DNA of 64,000 bases from Zopfochytrium polystomum (Eukaryota; Chytridiomycota; Chytridiomycetes; Chytridiales; Chytridiaceae): contig JAIVFJ010000089.1 in NCBI GenBank assembly GCA_025765615.1, positions 124,001 through 188,000 of the forward strand. Reading direction: 5' to 3'. The position numbers and the translations under genes were made by a program. Under the pieces are notes generated by a model. The model worked only from the letters and a program-made list of their open reading frames with translations, was not told the origin of the DNA and did not search any database. Positions 23,501-33,920 of this stretch are shown here, piece by piece. The stretch's first letter is position 1, and each line of letters begins with the position of its first letter.

Positions 23501-24503
23501 TCTGATCGAGTGAGGAAGCGACAGACGGAGGATCGTCGGACGACGTTGCTTGAGGCAGGTAAGCGTCCTGTTGGAGCGAAGCGACGTTGAAACTCTGGGC
23601 GAGCCTGAGGCGGTCGAGCTCCACAACGTGTTTGTTCTTCGCCTTGACCCGAATCCATGAGTTCTCTGGATGGCTCAAAGAGGCCACGGACGCAATCGAT
23701 TTAGAGTCCTCGTCGTCGCTCCACGCCGCAGCCGTCTGCGCCGAGCTCGTCCAATCGAAGGATCGCCTGCGGCTGAATCCCCGCACGATCATTTGGGAGC
23801 GGGACCGCTTGATGGGAGCAGCGGCGGCTTTGGCGAGCTTCCCGCTGTCGCCGTTGCCGTCGCCGCCGTCCCCGCGGCCATTGTCGCTGTGGTGGCGAGT
23901 GACAACAATGACAGTTCCGTTTGCGGCGGTGAACGGTGCGTCTGTTGCCGCACTCGCAGGGTCGCTCAGTTTTGGAGCAGCTGCTGCAGTCGACGACTCG
24001 ACTGGCACGTTGGCGTGGTGAACGTAAACGCCACCGGACGTGTACGGCGCATCGAGGTCCTCTCTGTCTTCGTCGTCATCGGAGGAGGAGGAGGACGAAT
24101 CGGAGTCCAATTCGACGGACGGGGAGCTGCTGCGGCGGATGGATGGCGGGTGGTTAGAAGAGGAGGACAGCAGCAGGGAGTGCGATTCGCCAATGAGGTC
24201 GCCGAGCTCGTCCTCATCCACGTCGCCGATCATTGCTGCATCTCCGATGCCGCCGCCGGGGCTTGGTTTGCTGCCAGGAGCAACAAGAACGGCCAAAGAT
24301 CCGTCCATCCGCTCCTTCACCTTGTCGCTGAAACCGTGTGCGTTAAAGCTGTCACTCCAGATGTTGATGGAGGCGGCGGGTGCAGATGGATGGGTGGTGG
24401 ATGGGTGGTGGGTGGGTGGTGGATGGATGGATGGGTGGATGGACTTTGGCTGGGCAGTTGGAGCTGTGCTTGAGGGAGGGGGGGTGGGGGCTGCCTTGTG
24501 CAC
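20589..24503 (-). CDS. Large WD40-repeat protein with C-terminal zinc ribbon
   Basis: Single uninterrupted 1304-codon frame, unlike its intron-rich neighbours. Order: a low-complexity N-terminus coded by a ggat/ggtg microsatellite, an acidic/Ser-rich segment (DEDELGDLIGES), a WD40 propeller from YLGTGGTDGILRVWE through HSGPIMDIAWS, ASLDRTVRLWHP, ISGDSRLRIWS and VTGGDSRIRLFNLRD to ICGSDNSRVYFWN, a long Ser/Pro/Ala-rich disordered region, and a terminal four-Cys module (RCNACGG ... VKCLTCGN, spacing CX2C-X12-CX2C). Propeller blades resemble fungal WDR44-like proteins linked to Rab/vesicle traffic in animals; that assignment is tentative. The true start may be a later Met (MDGSLAVL, near 24308), after the microsatellite-coded stretch. 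Confidence 0.85.
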   Translation of the reverse strand: MHKAAPTPPPSSTAPTAQPKSIHPSIHPPPTHHPSTTHPSAPAASINIWSDSFNAHGFSDKVKERMDGSLAVLVAPGSKPSPGGGIGDAAMIGDVDEDELGDLIGESHSLLLSSSSNHPPSIRRSSSPSVELDSDSSSSSSDDDEDREDLDAPYTSGGVYVHHANVPVESSTAAAAPKLSDPASAATDAPFTAANGTVIVVTRHHSDNGRGDGGDGNGDSGKLAKAAAAPIKRSRSQMIVRGFSRRRSFDWTSSAQTAAAWSDDEDSKSIASVASLSHPENSWIRVKAKNKHVVELDRLRLAQSFNVASLQQDAYLPQATSSDDPPSVASSLDQKGEATGNSCVVLVMQFSTDGRYLGTGGTDGILRVWEMTEVSSPALKRSELSASMGASRFSGRLASKSFGDSVFSKNTIMQSFGSLRRGSKTSDSSADSIFSPLPSRTYTGHSGPIMDIAWSKRSFLLSASLDRTVRLWHPARKECLGVFQHTDGVVSVKFHPIDERLFISGDSRLRIWSTAEKKVVSWVEMPKSSAPAAGQPPLPTETPTTTWSLYVSSLSLPLITAVAFTRDGSLAIAGTASGVLFFYETDGLRYNTMIEIPMNARHSKGPKILSIECTPTGSVGDDRLLVTGGDSRIRLFNLRDKSLMRVFKGADFKSGFLFRAKFSEDCKHIICGSDNSRVYFWNTEPSLHHKLPKQFSDITHSGRRTGDGFSSSGSLTPPSSSMEGRLKRLSSNSAAFSGVLAGIRHWQSDSSRTAQYECFVASSDAVPCTIMAPAATIALLKENVADLLSTSPQQQRRLGGDFGLLIITSDSTGKIHAFAKESGLSSSEASLGSPSTRHSSVSSHSSSVETLSRRTSDPNSTPPLPAGAIDESHQPNIVPTVSAIRRSFTAPTDGFKLSNSSLATTRSTASSATSTFARTESLPPSSSSLYQASTSTSSNDTTTPKPTRPTAPAPVNPSTAATAASEPPPRRAAPDEICFSPRASRRSLPASATTSPASRTYVSTATAPSLPGSVQTTHLRTAPPPTPPRPPAATAAAAAPSPPLPLLRRSRSFLRGHSGDHHVADLDGVGGGGLPLQQQHHLHPHGGHFAAAAAAAVAFAHAHTHYHHQSGAKLGSLLAAGGGGVGGGGGGSGGASVWWSRAPPPAPSPPPALPPRAPSPTPHAAGGFGAATVMAMAGDGGDHLQRRSVGAFGTGLLPSDALLAAHGHHGLTWPSGSSSSSSSLSSGSAQQAPPTRRNSALDAFLAAHLARGHSHPPTVVVSPSKSATTADDGTVQRCNACGGVSFCVVLPGKQVKCLTCGNLM
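24375..24450 (+). repeat. GGAT/GGTG microsatellite
   Basis: Irregular tetranucleotide array of ggat and ggtg units. If the long WD40 start is right, it is translated on the minus strand as a His/Pro/Ser repeat; if the later start is used it is 5' UTR. Confidence 0.85.
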
Positions 24504-25239
24504 TCAGCAATGATGCGGATCAACACCAGAGCGGAAGGGTTGACGATAGTGTAAATATTAGAAGGGGCGGTTGATCGGGTGAGGCGGCGTGCCCTCTTGT
24601 GTGAGTGTGCGAGTGTGTGTGTGTGTGTGCGGGTGCCGTCCTCCGTGCGTCCCGACCAGTGAGAGGGTGTGGGCAAGGCAAGGGGCTAGGCGGGAGACAG
24701 ACGGCTCTCTTCTGATAATTTTTGAAATTGAGGGGACAGGCTCGCCTGTCTGTCTGTCTGTCTGTCTGTCTGTATGTCTGTCTTTCTGTCTCACGAGGGC
24801 TGGGGCTCTATTCCGTTTCCGTGTCTCTCTCTCTCTCCCCATTTTTGCATCGGTTGTGTCTCCAACAGCTTCTTTCTCTCACTCTGACTCCACCCCGATC
24901 TGTTCTCTGGGATGCTTCGCTTGTCCGAATGATGATGATGATGAAGGAGGGATAAATACAGGGGGGGAAGCGCGCCGGGTGGCTGCAGAAGATTAACATG
25001 AACCAGAGAAGATGTCGCATCCTGACCGATGGACGTCTTCACTTCCCTCCCTCGTCAGGGAAGCCTGGGAACTTTCACGATTCTCTTGTCCGAACCCAGC
25101 GCCTACTCTGCTTTTGCTGTTCAGTGTTTATATTGTCGGAAATTCATGGCCTCTTAACCTGCGATTCAATAAAAGAAACAACCCCCCTTCCGTCCTCCTT
25201 TCCATCCGTTCACGATTTGGCCCACCCCTTGCACTGCGT
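24504..25239. other. Intergenic region with TG and CTGT microsatellites
   Basis: 736 bp upstream of the WD40 gene and downstream of the TMEM184 gene. It holds a short (TG)n at about 24613-24630, a (CTGT)n array at about 24747-24795 with a few substitutions, and C/T-rich sequence to 24850. No coding sequence is credible here. Confidence 0.7.
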
Positions 25240-26880
25240 TCAAAGGTCTCTGAGAAGTCCTTCGCGCTCCAAGGAGTGCCGGAGCTCGGCATTTTGCTCG
25301 ACCAACGCTTCAAACCCAACGTGCCGTCTCAGCCCCGTGGACAGGCCAACCCACCCCAGCAGCGAGTCCGCCACGATGATCGCGTCCTCCCACAGGTCAT
25401 CGGGTCGCATCGCGTCGACGAGGGCCGAAAGGAACCCGGGCTTGGGCGAGAAGATGTGGAACTCGCCGTCGGCTCTCACCTCCACCCGCGGCCTCACAAA
25501 CTCGGTGTACGGGAACGCTACCACGTGCAGGAGGGATGCGATCGCCATCTCCAGGCACGTCAGGGAGGACGAGACTGCATTCACCACTTCAGCTACTGTC
25601 CAGTTGTCGTCGCCATGGATTCGCCCTGTGGACACTAGCAACTGCAGCACGATCGTCTGAGCGTACGAGATGAACAGAACGTACTTGATGGAAAGGAATT
25701 GATACACTGGTCGACCGCCAGGTAGGTTCTGCCACGAGAAAGTGTTACGAGTTTCTCCATCAAAACGTCGGCCGAAACGTTATTACACACCCCACCCTCA
25801 CCTCATGAACAGCGAGGTAAAATGTTAATAGTGTGAACATGGATAGACCCATTCCGACTGAATTTAGCAAAACCGCCCAAAAGTGGCCGTAACGTGGGTT
25901 CATGGACTCTGCGGTTTCAGAAACAAAGTGGTTAAGAGTAAACTGGGACCATGCCCCGCGCCCGATTCCCAAAACTCACGAGGGCAGTACAGTCCCTTCA
26001 TCTCCAAAATGACGGTAAAGCTGCTCGTGAATATCCGGACCAAGACGAGCTGGATGATTCCCAGCTTGCAGAAGACCAAAAAGTTTGGATTTTTCGGATC
26101 ATAAAATAAGCAGCACATTGGAGGAGGGTACCGTCTACGGCTGCCTCGCATCGACTGGCGCTGGGCTTCCCAGGTGTGGCCGAGGTACAAGAGGCAAAGG
26201 TTGAAGAAGGAGTACACGGCAAACCCCTCATCTGTCAATTGGGCGTGCAAAAGAAGATCAGATTTCTTCGTTTGTTCGGTTTTGAGGTCACGAGGGGCTT
26301 GTCTCACAGCAGTCCCGATACAAATTTATGAAGATCGAGGCCGACGGGAAGCGATAGGAAATGAAAGCGCAGACAGCGTACGACGGAACCATGAAAAGTA
26401 TCTGTTTTCGAAAGCAGTTCAACGGGCTGTCAGCGCCGGCAAGCGCTGCACGCGAGGCGAGGGGGTTTGTGGGTGGGCGATGAACTCACTCACCCGAACG
26501 ATGTGGCGCTGCAATGCAGGCTTTGTCCAATTTCCGAGGTGAAGACAGATGAGGGAGGAGGAGGTGACAATGGCAAAGAGCGCGAGGAAGCCGCTGAGCG
26601 ACCATCCGAGGACCCAGATATGGTCGGGCAGGGGATCGCCGCCGTCCCAGTCCGGCGGCGGTGGCGGGGTGTGGACGGGACACTCGCTCGAGTTGGCCGG
26701 GGCGGAGAACAGCGAGGCGAACAGGGACACGGCAAAGTACGGCGGCGGCGGCGGCGGCGGCGCGCCGACCCCGCCACCGAGAACGGGCGCTAGACCCCTG
26801 TCCCCGCCTGCCAGCGCGGTGGCAGCGGCGGCGGCGGCGGTCGCCGTGGCCGTGGCCGTCGGCGCGAAGCTACGCAACAT
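25240..26880 (-). CDS. TMEM184 / DUF300 (Solute_trans_a) seven-helix membrane protein
   Basis: Five exons (26494-26880, 26308-26401, 25980-26231, 25802-25908, 25240-25728) give 442 residues. The family includes organic solute transporter alpha-like and vacuolar-membrane proteins; substrate not predictable. Diagnostic family motifs appear only after splicing: RHIVRILFMVPSYAV, RDCYEGFAVYSFFNLCLLYL, PQSMNPRYGHFWAVLLNSVG and RPVYQFLSIKYVLF. Hydrophobic helices include WVLGWSLSGFLALFAIVTSS, LVRIFTSSFTVILE and GMGLSMFTLLTFYLAV. The N-terminus is Pro/Ala-rich and the C-terminal 100 residues are soluble. The start at 26880 (MLRSFAP) is preferred over an in-frame Met at 27153, which would add a Pro-rich stretch coded by the G-rich upstream sequence. 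Confidence 0.9.
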
Positions 26881-27197
26881 TTCCGACCGAAACGTGCGTT
26901 TTGTGCGTTTGGGCGGCGTTGATGGGCGGATGGGGACGCCTAAAGTGGACGGGGGGTGATCGATGGTTGTGAAGCGGGAAGGGTAGGTTAGGGTAGGGGG
27001 TAGGGGGTAGGGGGGGTGGGGGGGGGTGGGAGGGTGGGGGGGTGGTGGGTGGGGGGGGCGGCAGGCCGGAGGGGCGGAGCGCGCGCGCGCGGGTTGTGGG
27101 AGAAGGCTGGTGGGGCAGCGACGGCGGGCGGCGAGCAATGAGGCTGACGACAAGAAGAAGCAGCGTGGTAATGGATGGAGAACAGAACAGGGCTTCT

Positions 27198-27248
<51 letters not shown>

Positions 27249-27405
27249 TCTTTCTCTCTCTCTCAACTCTTTCTCTCTCTCTCAACTCTTTCTCTCTCTC
27301 TCAACTCTTTCTCGCTCTGCCAATACTGAAATGCACTCGAACAAAACAGAACGAAAAAAATTCAAAAAAAAAAAAAAAAAGAAGAACCCCCCCCACCAGC
27401 CCAAA
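26881..27405. promoter_or_regulatory. Divergent region with G-run tract and CT minisatellite
   Basis: 525 bp between the starts of TMEM184 (-) and BAP31 (+). It holds a G-run stretch at about 26985-27060 able to form G-quadruplexes, a (CT)n run at 27201-27245, a 19-bp minisatellite at about 27245-27313 and an A-rich tract near 27364-27380. Shared promoter role inferred from geometry. Confidence 0.55.
27201..27313 (+). repeat. (CT)n followed by 19-bp minisatellite
   Basis: About 22 CT units run into about four copies of the 19-bp unit caactctttctctctctct. The unit itself contains a CT run, so the array probably grew from the microsatellite. It sits in the presumed BAP31 promoter or 5' UTR. 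Confidence 0.9.
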
Positions 27406-28551
27406 ATGTCCATTTTCAAGTTGAGTGAAGAAGCGTGGGGCCTCTCCCCCCCCGTCGCGCCCGCCCATATCAGCCTCGCGTTGCGTTACGTGCAGCATGC
27501 GCAGCCAGCCCTCTTGTTAACAAGCTACTACGCCAGCTGGTGGTGGTGATGGTGGATCCCCACTCCCCCTCCGCCTTCACCAACCATCCATGCACAGCGG
27601 CTTTGTGCGTTGGCCCTGCGGCTGCTGCCGGCCACGCCGTCGCGCGGGAAGGGGCCACGATTCCACCGTGGCACTTTTTCAGAATACTAACCCACGCCTT
27701 TTTTCAGCCAGATCACCTACTACATGCTCGTGACCGAGCTGGTGCTCTACCTCATCTCCCTTATTCCGCTGAACTTCATCCCCTTGCGTTCGAGAAAGGC
27801 CGCGGTGCATGCCTTCTCAAAAGGCCTCGCGAATGACACGGTCAAGTGGCTGACACGCTTGCTCCTCCTTATCGTTGGCGGCGTGTTTGTGGACACGATT
27901 TCGAGGCTGGTCCGCTTGGACTCTTCCCTGCAGAAGCACGGACACGACCACAGCCACGGGCTTACCGAGTCAACGTTGGGTATGTCTGGGAGATCGTGTG
28001 CTTGGAAAAAGGAAAATCGCTCATCGACAATGTGTCCGACACACTTTGCAGAGGACCTGCAGTATAAAACCAAGTTGTTTTATTCCCAACGGAACATGTA
28101 CCTGTCGGTCATGTCGCTCTTTATGGTTCTGTAAGTTTTCGCTGAAAACAAACATCGTTCTAACGTCGCTCTCGGATCTGAAAGCGTTCTCTTCCGCCGC
28201 ATGAAGGACGTGTACCTCATCCTTCAACTGCAAGAGTCGGCAAGTGCAGCTTTTTTTATTTTATTTTTTTTTTTCATCTCTTTGGCAGCATCCCGCATCG
28301 CGTCTTGACCCCACACGCTCTAATACGCGGGTCCACTTGCGCAGGAGGAGAGCAGCAAGACAACCATCAAGGCGCTCAAGGAGCAGGTGGGCGTGCTCAT
28401 CGCTAGCGCGGCGGACAAGGGCGTGGGCGACAAGAAGACTGCTAACGGCAAGCCGGGCGACAAGTTTGAAGAAGGCGGCAGCCCCCCCGAGAAGCTCGCC
28501 GACCCCATCGAGCAGGGCGGAATGCGCAAGCGCGGGGCGAAGAGCAACTAG
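27406..28551 (+). CDS. BAP31/YET-family ER membrane protein
   Basis: Homologue of B-cell-receptor-associated protein 31 (yeast Yet1/Yet3), an ER protein that helps export or retain membrane cargo. Five exons (27406-27419, 27708-27979, 28052-28130, 28185-28239, 28345-28551) give 208 residues. The first coding exon is only 14 nt (MSIF plus part of a codon); joining it gives MSIFNQITYYMLVTELVLYL, which resembles yeast YET N-termini. Three membrane helices follow, with the family block KTKLFYSQRNMYLSVMSLFM, then VLFRRMKDVYLILQLQES and a short charged C-terminal helix. Intron 4 is GC-AG (donor TCG|GCAAGT); no GT donor keeps the frame. The C-terminus lacks an obvious KKxx ER-retrieval signal. Confidence 0.9.
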
Positions 28552-28923
28552 CTCACTGACTCAGAGTGAGAGGGCTGAGGTTGAGGAGGAAGAGAAGGAT
28601 GAGCGGATGGAGTTTGGATTGGAGGAGGCGCTGTTCTATGTCTCTTTGTCTCCCCTCTGTCTCTCTCCCTGCCTGTCCTTGGAAAAAACGCAGAAACACA
28701 AAAAAACAAGGAAGAGACGCAAACGCTAGCCGATCCTCACCTTCTCCGTCGCCGTCGCTGATCCGCACTTCTTACCACCAACTGAGAGAGAGAAAGCAGC
28801 AGCAGGAGCACCTGGGTAAGAAGAGCGAGCGAGCGATCGCAACACCACGGACCGCCGTGCAGAGGACTGGTTCCCCACCCTCTCGCACCCTAACTTTTCG
28901 CCTCGCCAAACGACAGAGCCAAC
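28552..28923. other. Intergenic region between BAP31 and the glycosyltransferase
   Basis: 372 bp of purine-rich and CT-rich sequence between tandem + strand genes. No ORF with protein-like content. It presumably holds the BAP31 3' end and the glycosyltransferase promoter. Confidence 0.4.
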
Positions 28924-30346
28924 ATGGCGCTCCTAGCGATCCGTCGATCGACCGCGCGGCTGATCCTCTGGATCATGGCATTCGTCCTGGCGGCCGCGGG
29001 TCTCTCCTTCTTCGCGGGCATCGCGCTCAAGGTGCGGACGGAGCGCTCCGCGTTCCGTCAAGCGCACCGCGCGCACACGACGGACCTAGACTCGGCGGTG
29101 AGCGACCCGGTCGAGCTCGCGGCGGCCAAGGCGTCGCTGGCGGAGGTGCGTGTGGTGGTGTCCATGTCGTCGTTCGCCGGCCGGCTGGAGCGCGTGCGCG
29201 AGACGATCCAGTCGCTGGCGGGCCAGTCGCGCCGGCCAGACAAGATTTACATCCACGCGCCGCTGGCCATCAAGCGCATCAACGTGTCGTCGGAGCTGCC
29301 GCCCATCGTGGACGAGCTCAAGGAGACATACAAGGGCTTGCTGGAGTTTACTCATCCGGAAGATTACGGCCCCAGGTTTTGTTTACGACGGATGCATTCC
29401 CCTTTTTTTTTTTTTTTTTTTTTTTTTTTGGGTTAGGAGATGATCCCCGCCACTAACCATCAACACGCAGCACAAAGCTCTTAGGGACGCTGCTCATCGA
29501 GAAGGATCCCGACACAATTGTGATCACAGGTACAGCATTTTGCGTGCCCCCGCATTCTCTTCCACCTCGCGCTAACGGTGCGTTTGGTTTCATTCTTGTG
29601 CGCCCCCAACCCCGTCTTTAGTCGACGATGACATTGGTAAAGTGCCCGTCTTTCACGAAAAAAAGTTGTTGTTGGGCCGAGAAAGCCGTGCCGTTCGCTG
29701 AATGGTTTCATTACTTTCCACCTCCTTCCCCCTCAAATCCTTGCAGTTTACCATGAGCACATGGTCTTGGCACTTGTGCAGGCGGCGCAGGCACGACGCG
29801 CGGCCATCTGCTTTATTTGCGAGTTTTGGCCGTGGTGGTGGTACAAGCCAATATATCACAAGGCGCCAGGCGTCTGCCAGGGATTCGCAAACGCCTTTGC
29901 TGGGATAGGTGCGACCCATATGAAAACGTCGCTCCGATTCCGAGCTAATCCATGGACCTCCCACCTCTTCTGTTTCGCCCTCTTTCGCCCACTTTCGCCC
30001 ACTTTCGCCCAGCCTACCGGGTAGGCTTTTTCGAGAAAGACGTTTTCGACTATTCGAAAGTGCCGCGCGGATGTCGCCTGTTGAGTGTTTCTTTTTCCTA
30101 TTTGGCCCCACACTTGTTTCTGCGCCTCTAGGCCCACTCGTCTGACCATGAGTTCAAAGACATGACGACGTCTATCTGTCTGGGTACCTCTTCCGAAAAG
30201 GAGTGCGACCGTACGTGATCACGCCGGGATTCTCTTCAACTCTTTACGACAAGGGTCATACCTCATTCAGTATCAACAAGGTCAAAAACACAGAAACCGA
30301 GTACCGTGACCCTTGCCTTCGCTTCTTTTCTTACATGCATGAATAA
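28924..30346 (+). CDS. Type II membrane glycosyltransferase (GT-A/GT2-like)
   Basis: Six exons (28924-29375, 29471-29529, 29622-29636, 29747-29908, 30013-30079, 30160-30346) sum to 314 codons. An N-terminal signal anchor (LILWIMAFVLAAAGLSFFAG) points to a Golgi/ER lumenal enzyme. Family features: VVVSMSSFAGRLERV, QSRRPDKIYIHAP, KLLGTLLIEKDPDTIVITV, the metal-binding DxD in VDDDI, ANAFAGIAYR and DDVYLSGYLFRKGVRPYVI. The DxD motif is coded by a 15-nt microexon. Intron 1 contains a T26 run. The final acceptor (before 30160) is my best fit; alternatives hit stops. The TAA stop overlaps an AATAAA. Sugar donor and acceptor cannot be told from sequence. Confidence 0.85.
29404..29429 (+). repeat. Poly(T) tract in glycosyltransferase intron 1
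   Basis: About 26 uninterrupted T in the sense strand of the intron, ending some 40 nt before the acceptor at 29470. It could act as an extreme polypyrimidine tract. Confidence 0.9.
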
Positions 30347-30442
30347 ACGACATTCTGCCCCAGAAATCTCAAATCTAAAAGCATTCAATCCTGGTCCATT
30401 GCGACAGTCGGGAAGCTGAGCTCGTCTTCATAGGGACCTCTA

Positions 30443-33400
30443 CTATGTGGCGTCTTCATCTCCCGCGCCGAGAAGTCGAGCCTGTGTAGAAATCATTGAA
30501 AGGGCAAGAGTAGAAAAGATTCACGCGTTATAGGTTGGGAGAGGGCTCCGAGGGCAGCCAAATGCGACGTGATATTTTCAGCACCTGAAGAGAGAGATTG
30601 ACTTGCCGAAGGGTCCGGCATTTCGCCTCGACAGCCACCAAGCGGCGCTCATTCTCCTGTCTTGAAAGATTGACCAGTCGTTGCTTTCCGAATAAGCGAG
30701 AGAGTAAACAGAAAGTTAAAGGATGCTGGAACTCCCGCACTGGGCGTTGTCCGTACCAGATTCTCTATTGTTTTAGTCTGTTGCTCCACCACAGAAGTCA
30801 TATCGTTCAACAGGAGCTGCGACTTGAGACTCCTGAAGCAAGAATATACAAGATTAATCAGACCAGGTGAAGGCGAAGCTGTAGGAATTCGATTGTCGGT
30901 ACTTACTCGACCTCCTTCGAAAGCCGCGATATCTCCGCGCTCTGGTTCTCTAGCTTGAGGTTTGCATCCAGCAGTCGACTCGAAAAACGACTAGCCGAGT
31001 GAGCGTCCCCTTCAGTCTCCCTTGAGGGGAAGAATCAAAGAGGGTGTCAGAAAAAGAGCAGCATGTATCCCCAGCTTTTCGCCATCCCAGCCTTGCTTCT
31101 TTTTCGCGATTCGCAGGAGCACCTCCAATCACCTTTTCAGAAGCTGATCCGTCAAAGACTTGACCGCTTCCGCTCGTTCTGTTGCGGTTGCTGCCAGTGG
31201 TCGAAGTGCATCTACCTCTCGCTTCAGCTCACTCAAGAGACCATCTCTCTCGTTGACCGTCGTCCGCAGCGCAGCGATCTCCGACTGAAGCTGCTCGAAC
31301 TGCGACCGAACTTCTTCAGCCTCTGCTGTGGCCGTCCGTGCCGTTTCACGCGCTGACCGCGCCTTCTTCAGTAGGTCCTCTTCGTAGCGGTGATGCCGCT
31401 CGCGGGTGATCGCAGCCTCATTTTTCAGCCGCTCGATGGTTGCGGCGGCTGCGGCAAGTTCAGCCTGCTGCTGACGCACTCGATCGAACTACGACGTGCA
31501 ATAAATGGCGGAGGGAATAATAGCATTGCGTCCCAAAGGTCAGTCATCGTCACAACGAGCGACGCGCTTTAAATCCACTTTCTCACCAACGTGTCCATTT
31601 CCGCTGATCGAATATCATCCATAATCCGTGACTTTTTCAAAGACGAGATAACTTGGCGCTGCTGCACCCTTAGGCAGAGCTCGACGTTGAGTTCTGACAG
31701 AAACAGCAAAAATCGCGACTGGTATGCAGCTGGCGTTTCAGGCGAACTGGCAGCAGCAGATGCCGGGAGTAACTTATTCTAATCGATGTGTAAGAAATCG
31801 CCTAAACAATACAAGGCCATTGAACCTCAAACTCCGAAAGGCCGGAATACAGTTTTGTTCGAAGTACATGGTTGAAGCGTATTGCAGTGGAAAGAAAGCC
31901 GTCTGTCGACACGACCTCTCCTGGCGATATAACTGGGGTGGAGGATGCGGACGGTCGCGGTGGTCTTGGACGCGAAATGCGCAAGGATAAGCACATTTCC
32001 ATAATGCTTGCTGCATCGCGCTCCCTTGATGCCAATAAAGCCTCTATCTCCTCCATCGGGGCAGCAAAATAAACCAGATTCGAATGGGTGCTGTGCGATT
32101 TCATCAGTGCCTTTTGCTGCCGTTAGACGAGGAAACAAAAAGGGAGAAGGGAAGGCCTGTGGCGTGGGACGGCAGGACGGAAATCTCAAGCAGGGTGTAC
32201 CTCTAATCTCTTTGAGACGAAACTTCCAAAGTCCACCACTTCAAATATATGACTGCTGCTCGATTGAAAATCCTCCAGCAATTGGTCAGGCGTAATTGCA
32301 AAGGTGAGGTCGGTCAGTTTGCCACCGCCAAGGTCTGCAGGCAAACCATCGTCTTTGTCGTCACCACGCCATCCCGATCCATGGGATTTGGCGGCCTTGA
32401 TGAAAGCGCGTGATCGCTGTAGAAGCAGACACGGCACAAGCCCGTAAACAACTGTATATAGCAGCGAAAACGCGCTGCGGATAGATACTATCATGGCTTG
32501 TTTGCTTAGTTCTTCCGCGTCCGGCGCGACCGCACCGTCCACTGAACGGGCAGACACTTCGCTGGCAGGGCTGAGGAATGATCGCGAAATGCTTTCCATG
32601 TCCTCCATTTCAATCTCATCTTCCACGGCAGCATCATAACTAATGTCGGCACCAACTTTGATCGGAGACCGCAGTGCAAAACAAGCTGCTGTTTCCCACC
32701 GCAAACAGCGTAACAGAGACGACACAACTGAATCAAATCGAGTGACGGAAAAGTGCCAGCAAATCCGAGGAAGGAAGATCGCAAGAAGCCTTGCCGCAAT
32801 GGGCACTGTTGCTATTGCGGAATCAAACTGAAAGAGCATAAGGACAGCTGAAACATACTTGAACGATAACATAAACATACGCGCGTGAGCAGAAGTAGTC
32901 CATCAATAAAGCCGCATTCGTCAGCGGAAGAGAGGTCGTCCTCGGCAAAAGCTTTTTTCCCGACAAGCCCCGAGAGCAAAAGAAGCGCGTACGGCCTGAG
33001 GCGAGGAATTTTCATCCAGCCAGCCGCCGACTGCAAAAGAAGCTGCACGTCCCGAAAGCAGAAACGAAGTGCGATTTAACATCACGGTGTCGAGGGCATC
33101 GTGCAAAACAAACCTTCCCGCGACCTGTGGCAGCCTCTGTCAAAATCCGCTCGATCCTTGCGCTGGACGAGCGCGTCGGATCAGTCGAAAAGAGCCCTAC
33201 GTACGTCGTGAAAATAGCATCGATGATCCGGCGCTGGGCCTCCGGTGTCGCTCCACGCAGCGATCCCAGGACTATTTCTTTGACCAACACGTCGACCTGC
33301 CCGCCAAGCTCCTCACCGCCATCCGACAAAAGCCCGGCAAGTAGCCTTGCCCAGCAGGCATCAAAAACCGTTCCATCATCGGCGCGGGCCTCTTCTTTCA

Positions 33401-33905
33401 GCTGCTGGTGGCCTTCCGCCGTGGCCCACAAGGCACCGACAAACAGCTGGTGCAGCACCCACAGGAGCCGCTGTCTCCCTCGAATATCGTCCGGCGGCAG
33501 GTCATCCAAGGGCGCGAGGATTTCATCCAGAATGGTATCGCTCCAGTAAGCGAGAATAAAAGAACGGTGCGCACTTCCATCCCTTAGCTCCCCCGAAAGG
33601 CACGCGGCAAGATCGGTAGTTGCGGCAGCGAACACTGGCTGAACTGGTTGGTTGGACGGGCCGACGGTGCCCGTGGTGGCGTCCGTGTCAGCCGCAACCG
33701 ATTGGCGAAACACGTTCAGCCACGTCTCGTACGACTCAAGCAGGGCTTGGGACGGTTTCGCAACTGCAGATGGGTATGAGGAGGATGAAGAGGAGGAGGA
33801 GGTGGAGGTGGAGGTGGACGGTGGGGTTGACGAAGATGGAGTTGTGGTGGTGGTGGTGGATGTTGCCCCGACGCCGAAAAGTGTGCTTTTCCGTCTCGGA
33901 ATCAT
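30443..33905 (-). CDS. TSC1: Hamartin (TSC1) homologue
   Basis: Scaffold of the TSC complex, which with TSC2 restrains Rheb and TORC1. Ten exons (33114-33905, 32881-33030, 32201-32827, 31826-32116, 31587-31772, 31133-31488, 30907-31020, 30757-30832, 30585-30683, 30443-30481) sum to 910 codons. A Thr/Ser-rich start is followed by a helical HEAT-like domain. This includes ARLLAIFLPRICWHF and the hamartin landmark SAFSLLYTVVYGLVPCLLLQ, then ALMKSHSTHSNLVYFAAP. The C-terminal half has the hamartin-type block LNVELCLRVQQRQVISSLKK and a long coiled coil (TIERLKNEAAITRER and on), as in the TSC2/TBC1D7-binding region. Two acceptors (exons 4 and 7) have in-frame or weak alternatives. TSC2 is not in this window. 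Family call rests on two landmark blocks plus architecture. Confidence 0.8.
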
Positions 33906-33919
33906 CCTTTTGGTGTTTT

Positions 33920-33920
<1 letters not shown>

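Noticed and set aside
24747..24795. CRISPR-like array
   Set aside because: A simple tetranucleotide microsatellite without spacers, in a eukaryotic genome.
26985..27060. Interstitial telomere repeat
   Set aside because: Only one TTAGGG-like unit among irregular G runs; better described as a G-rich promoter tract.
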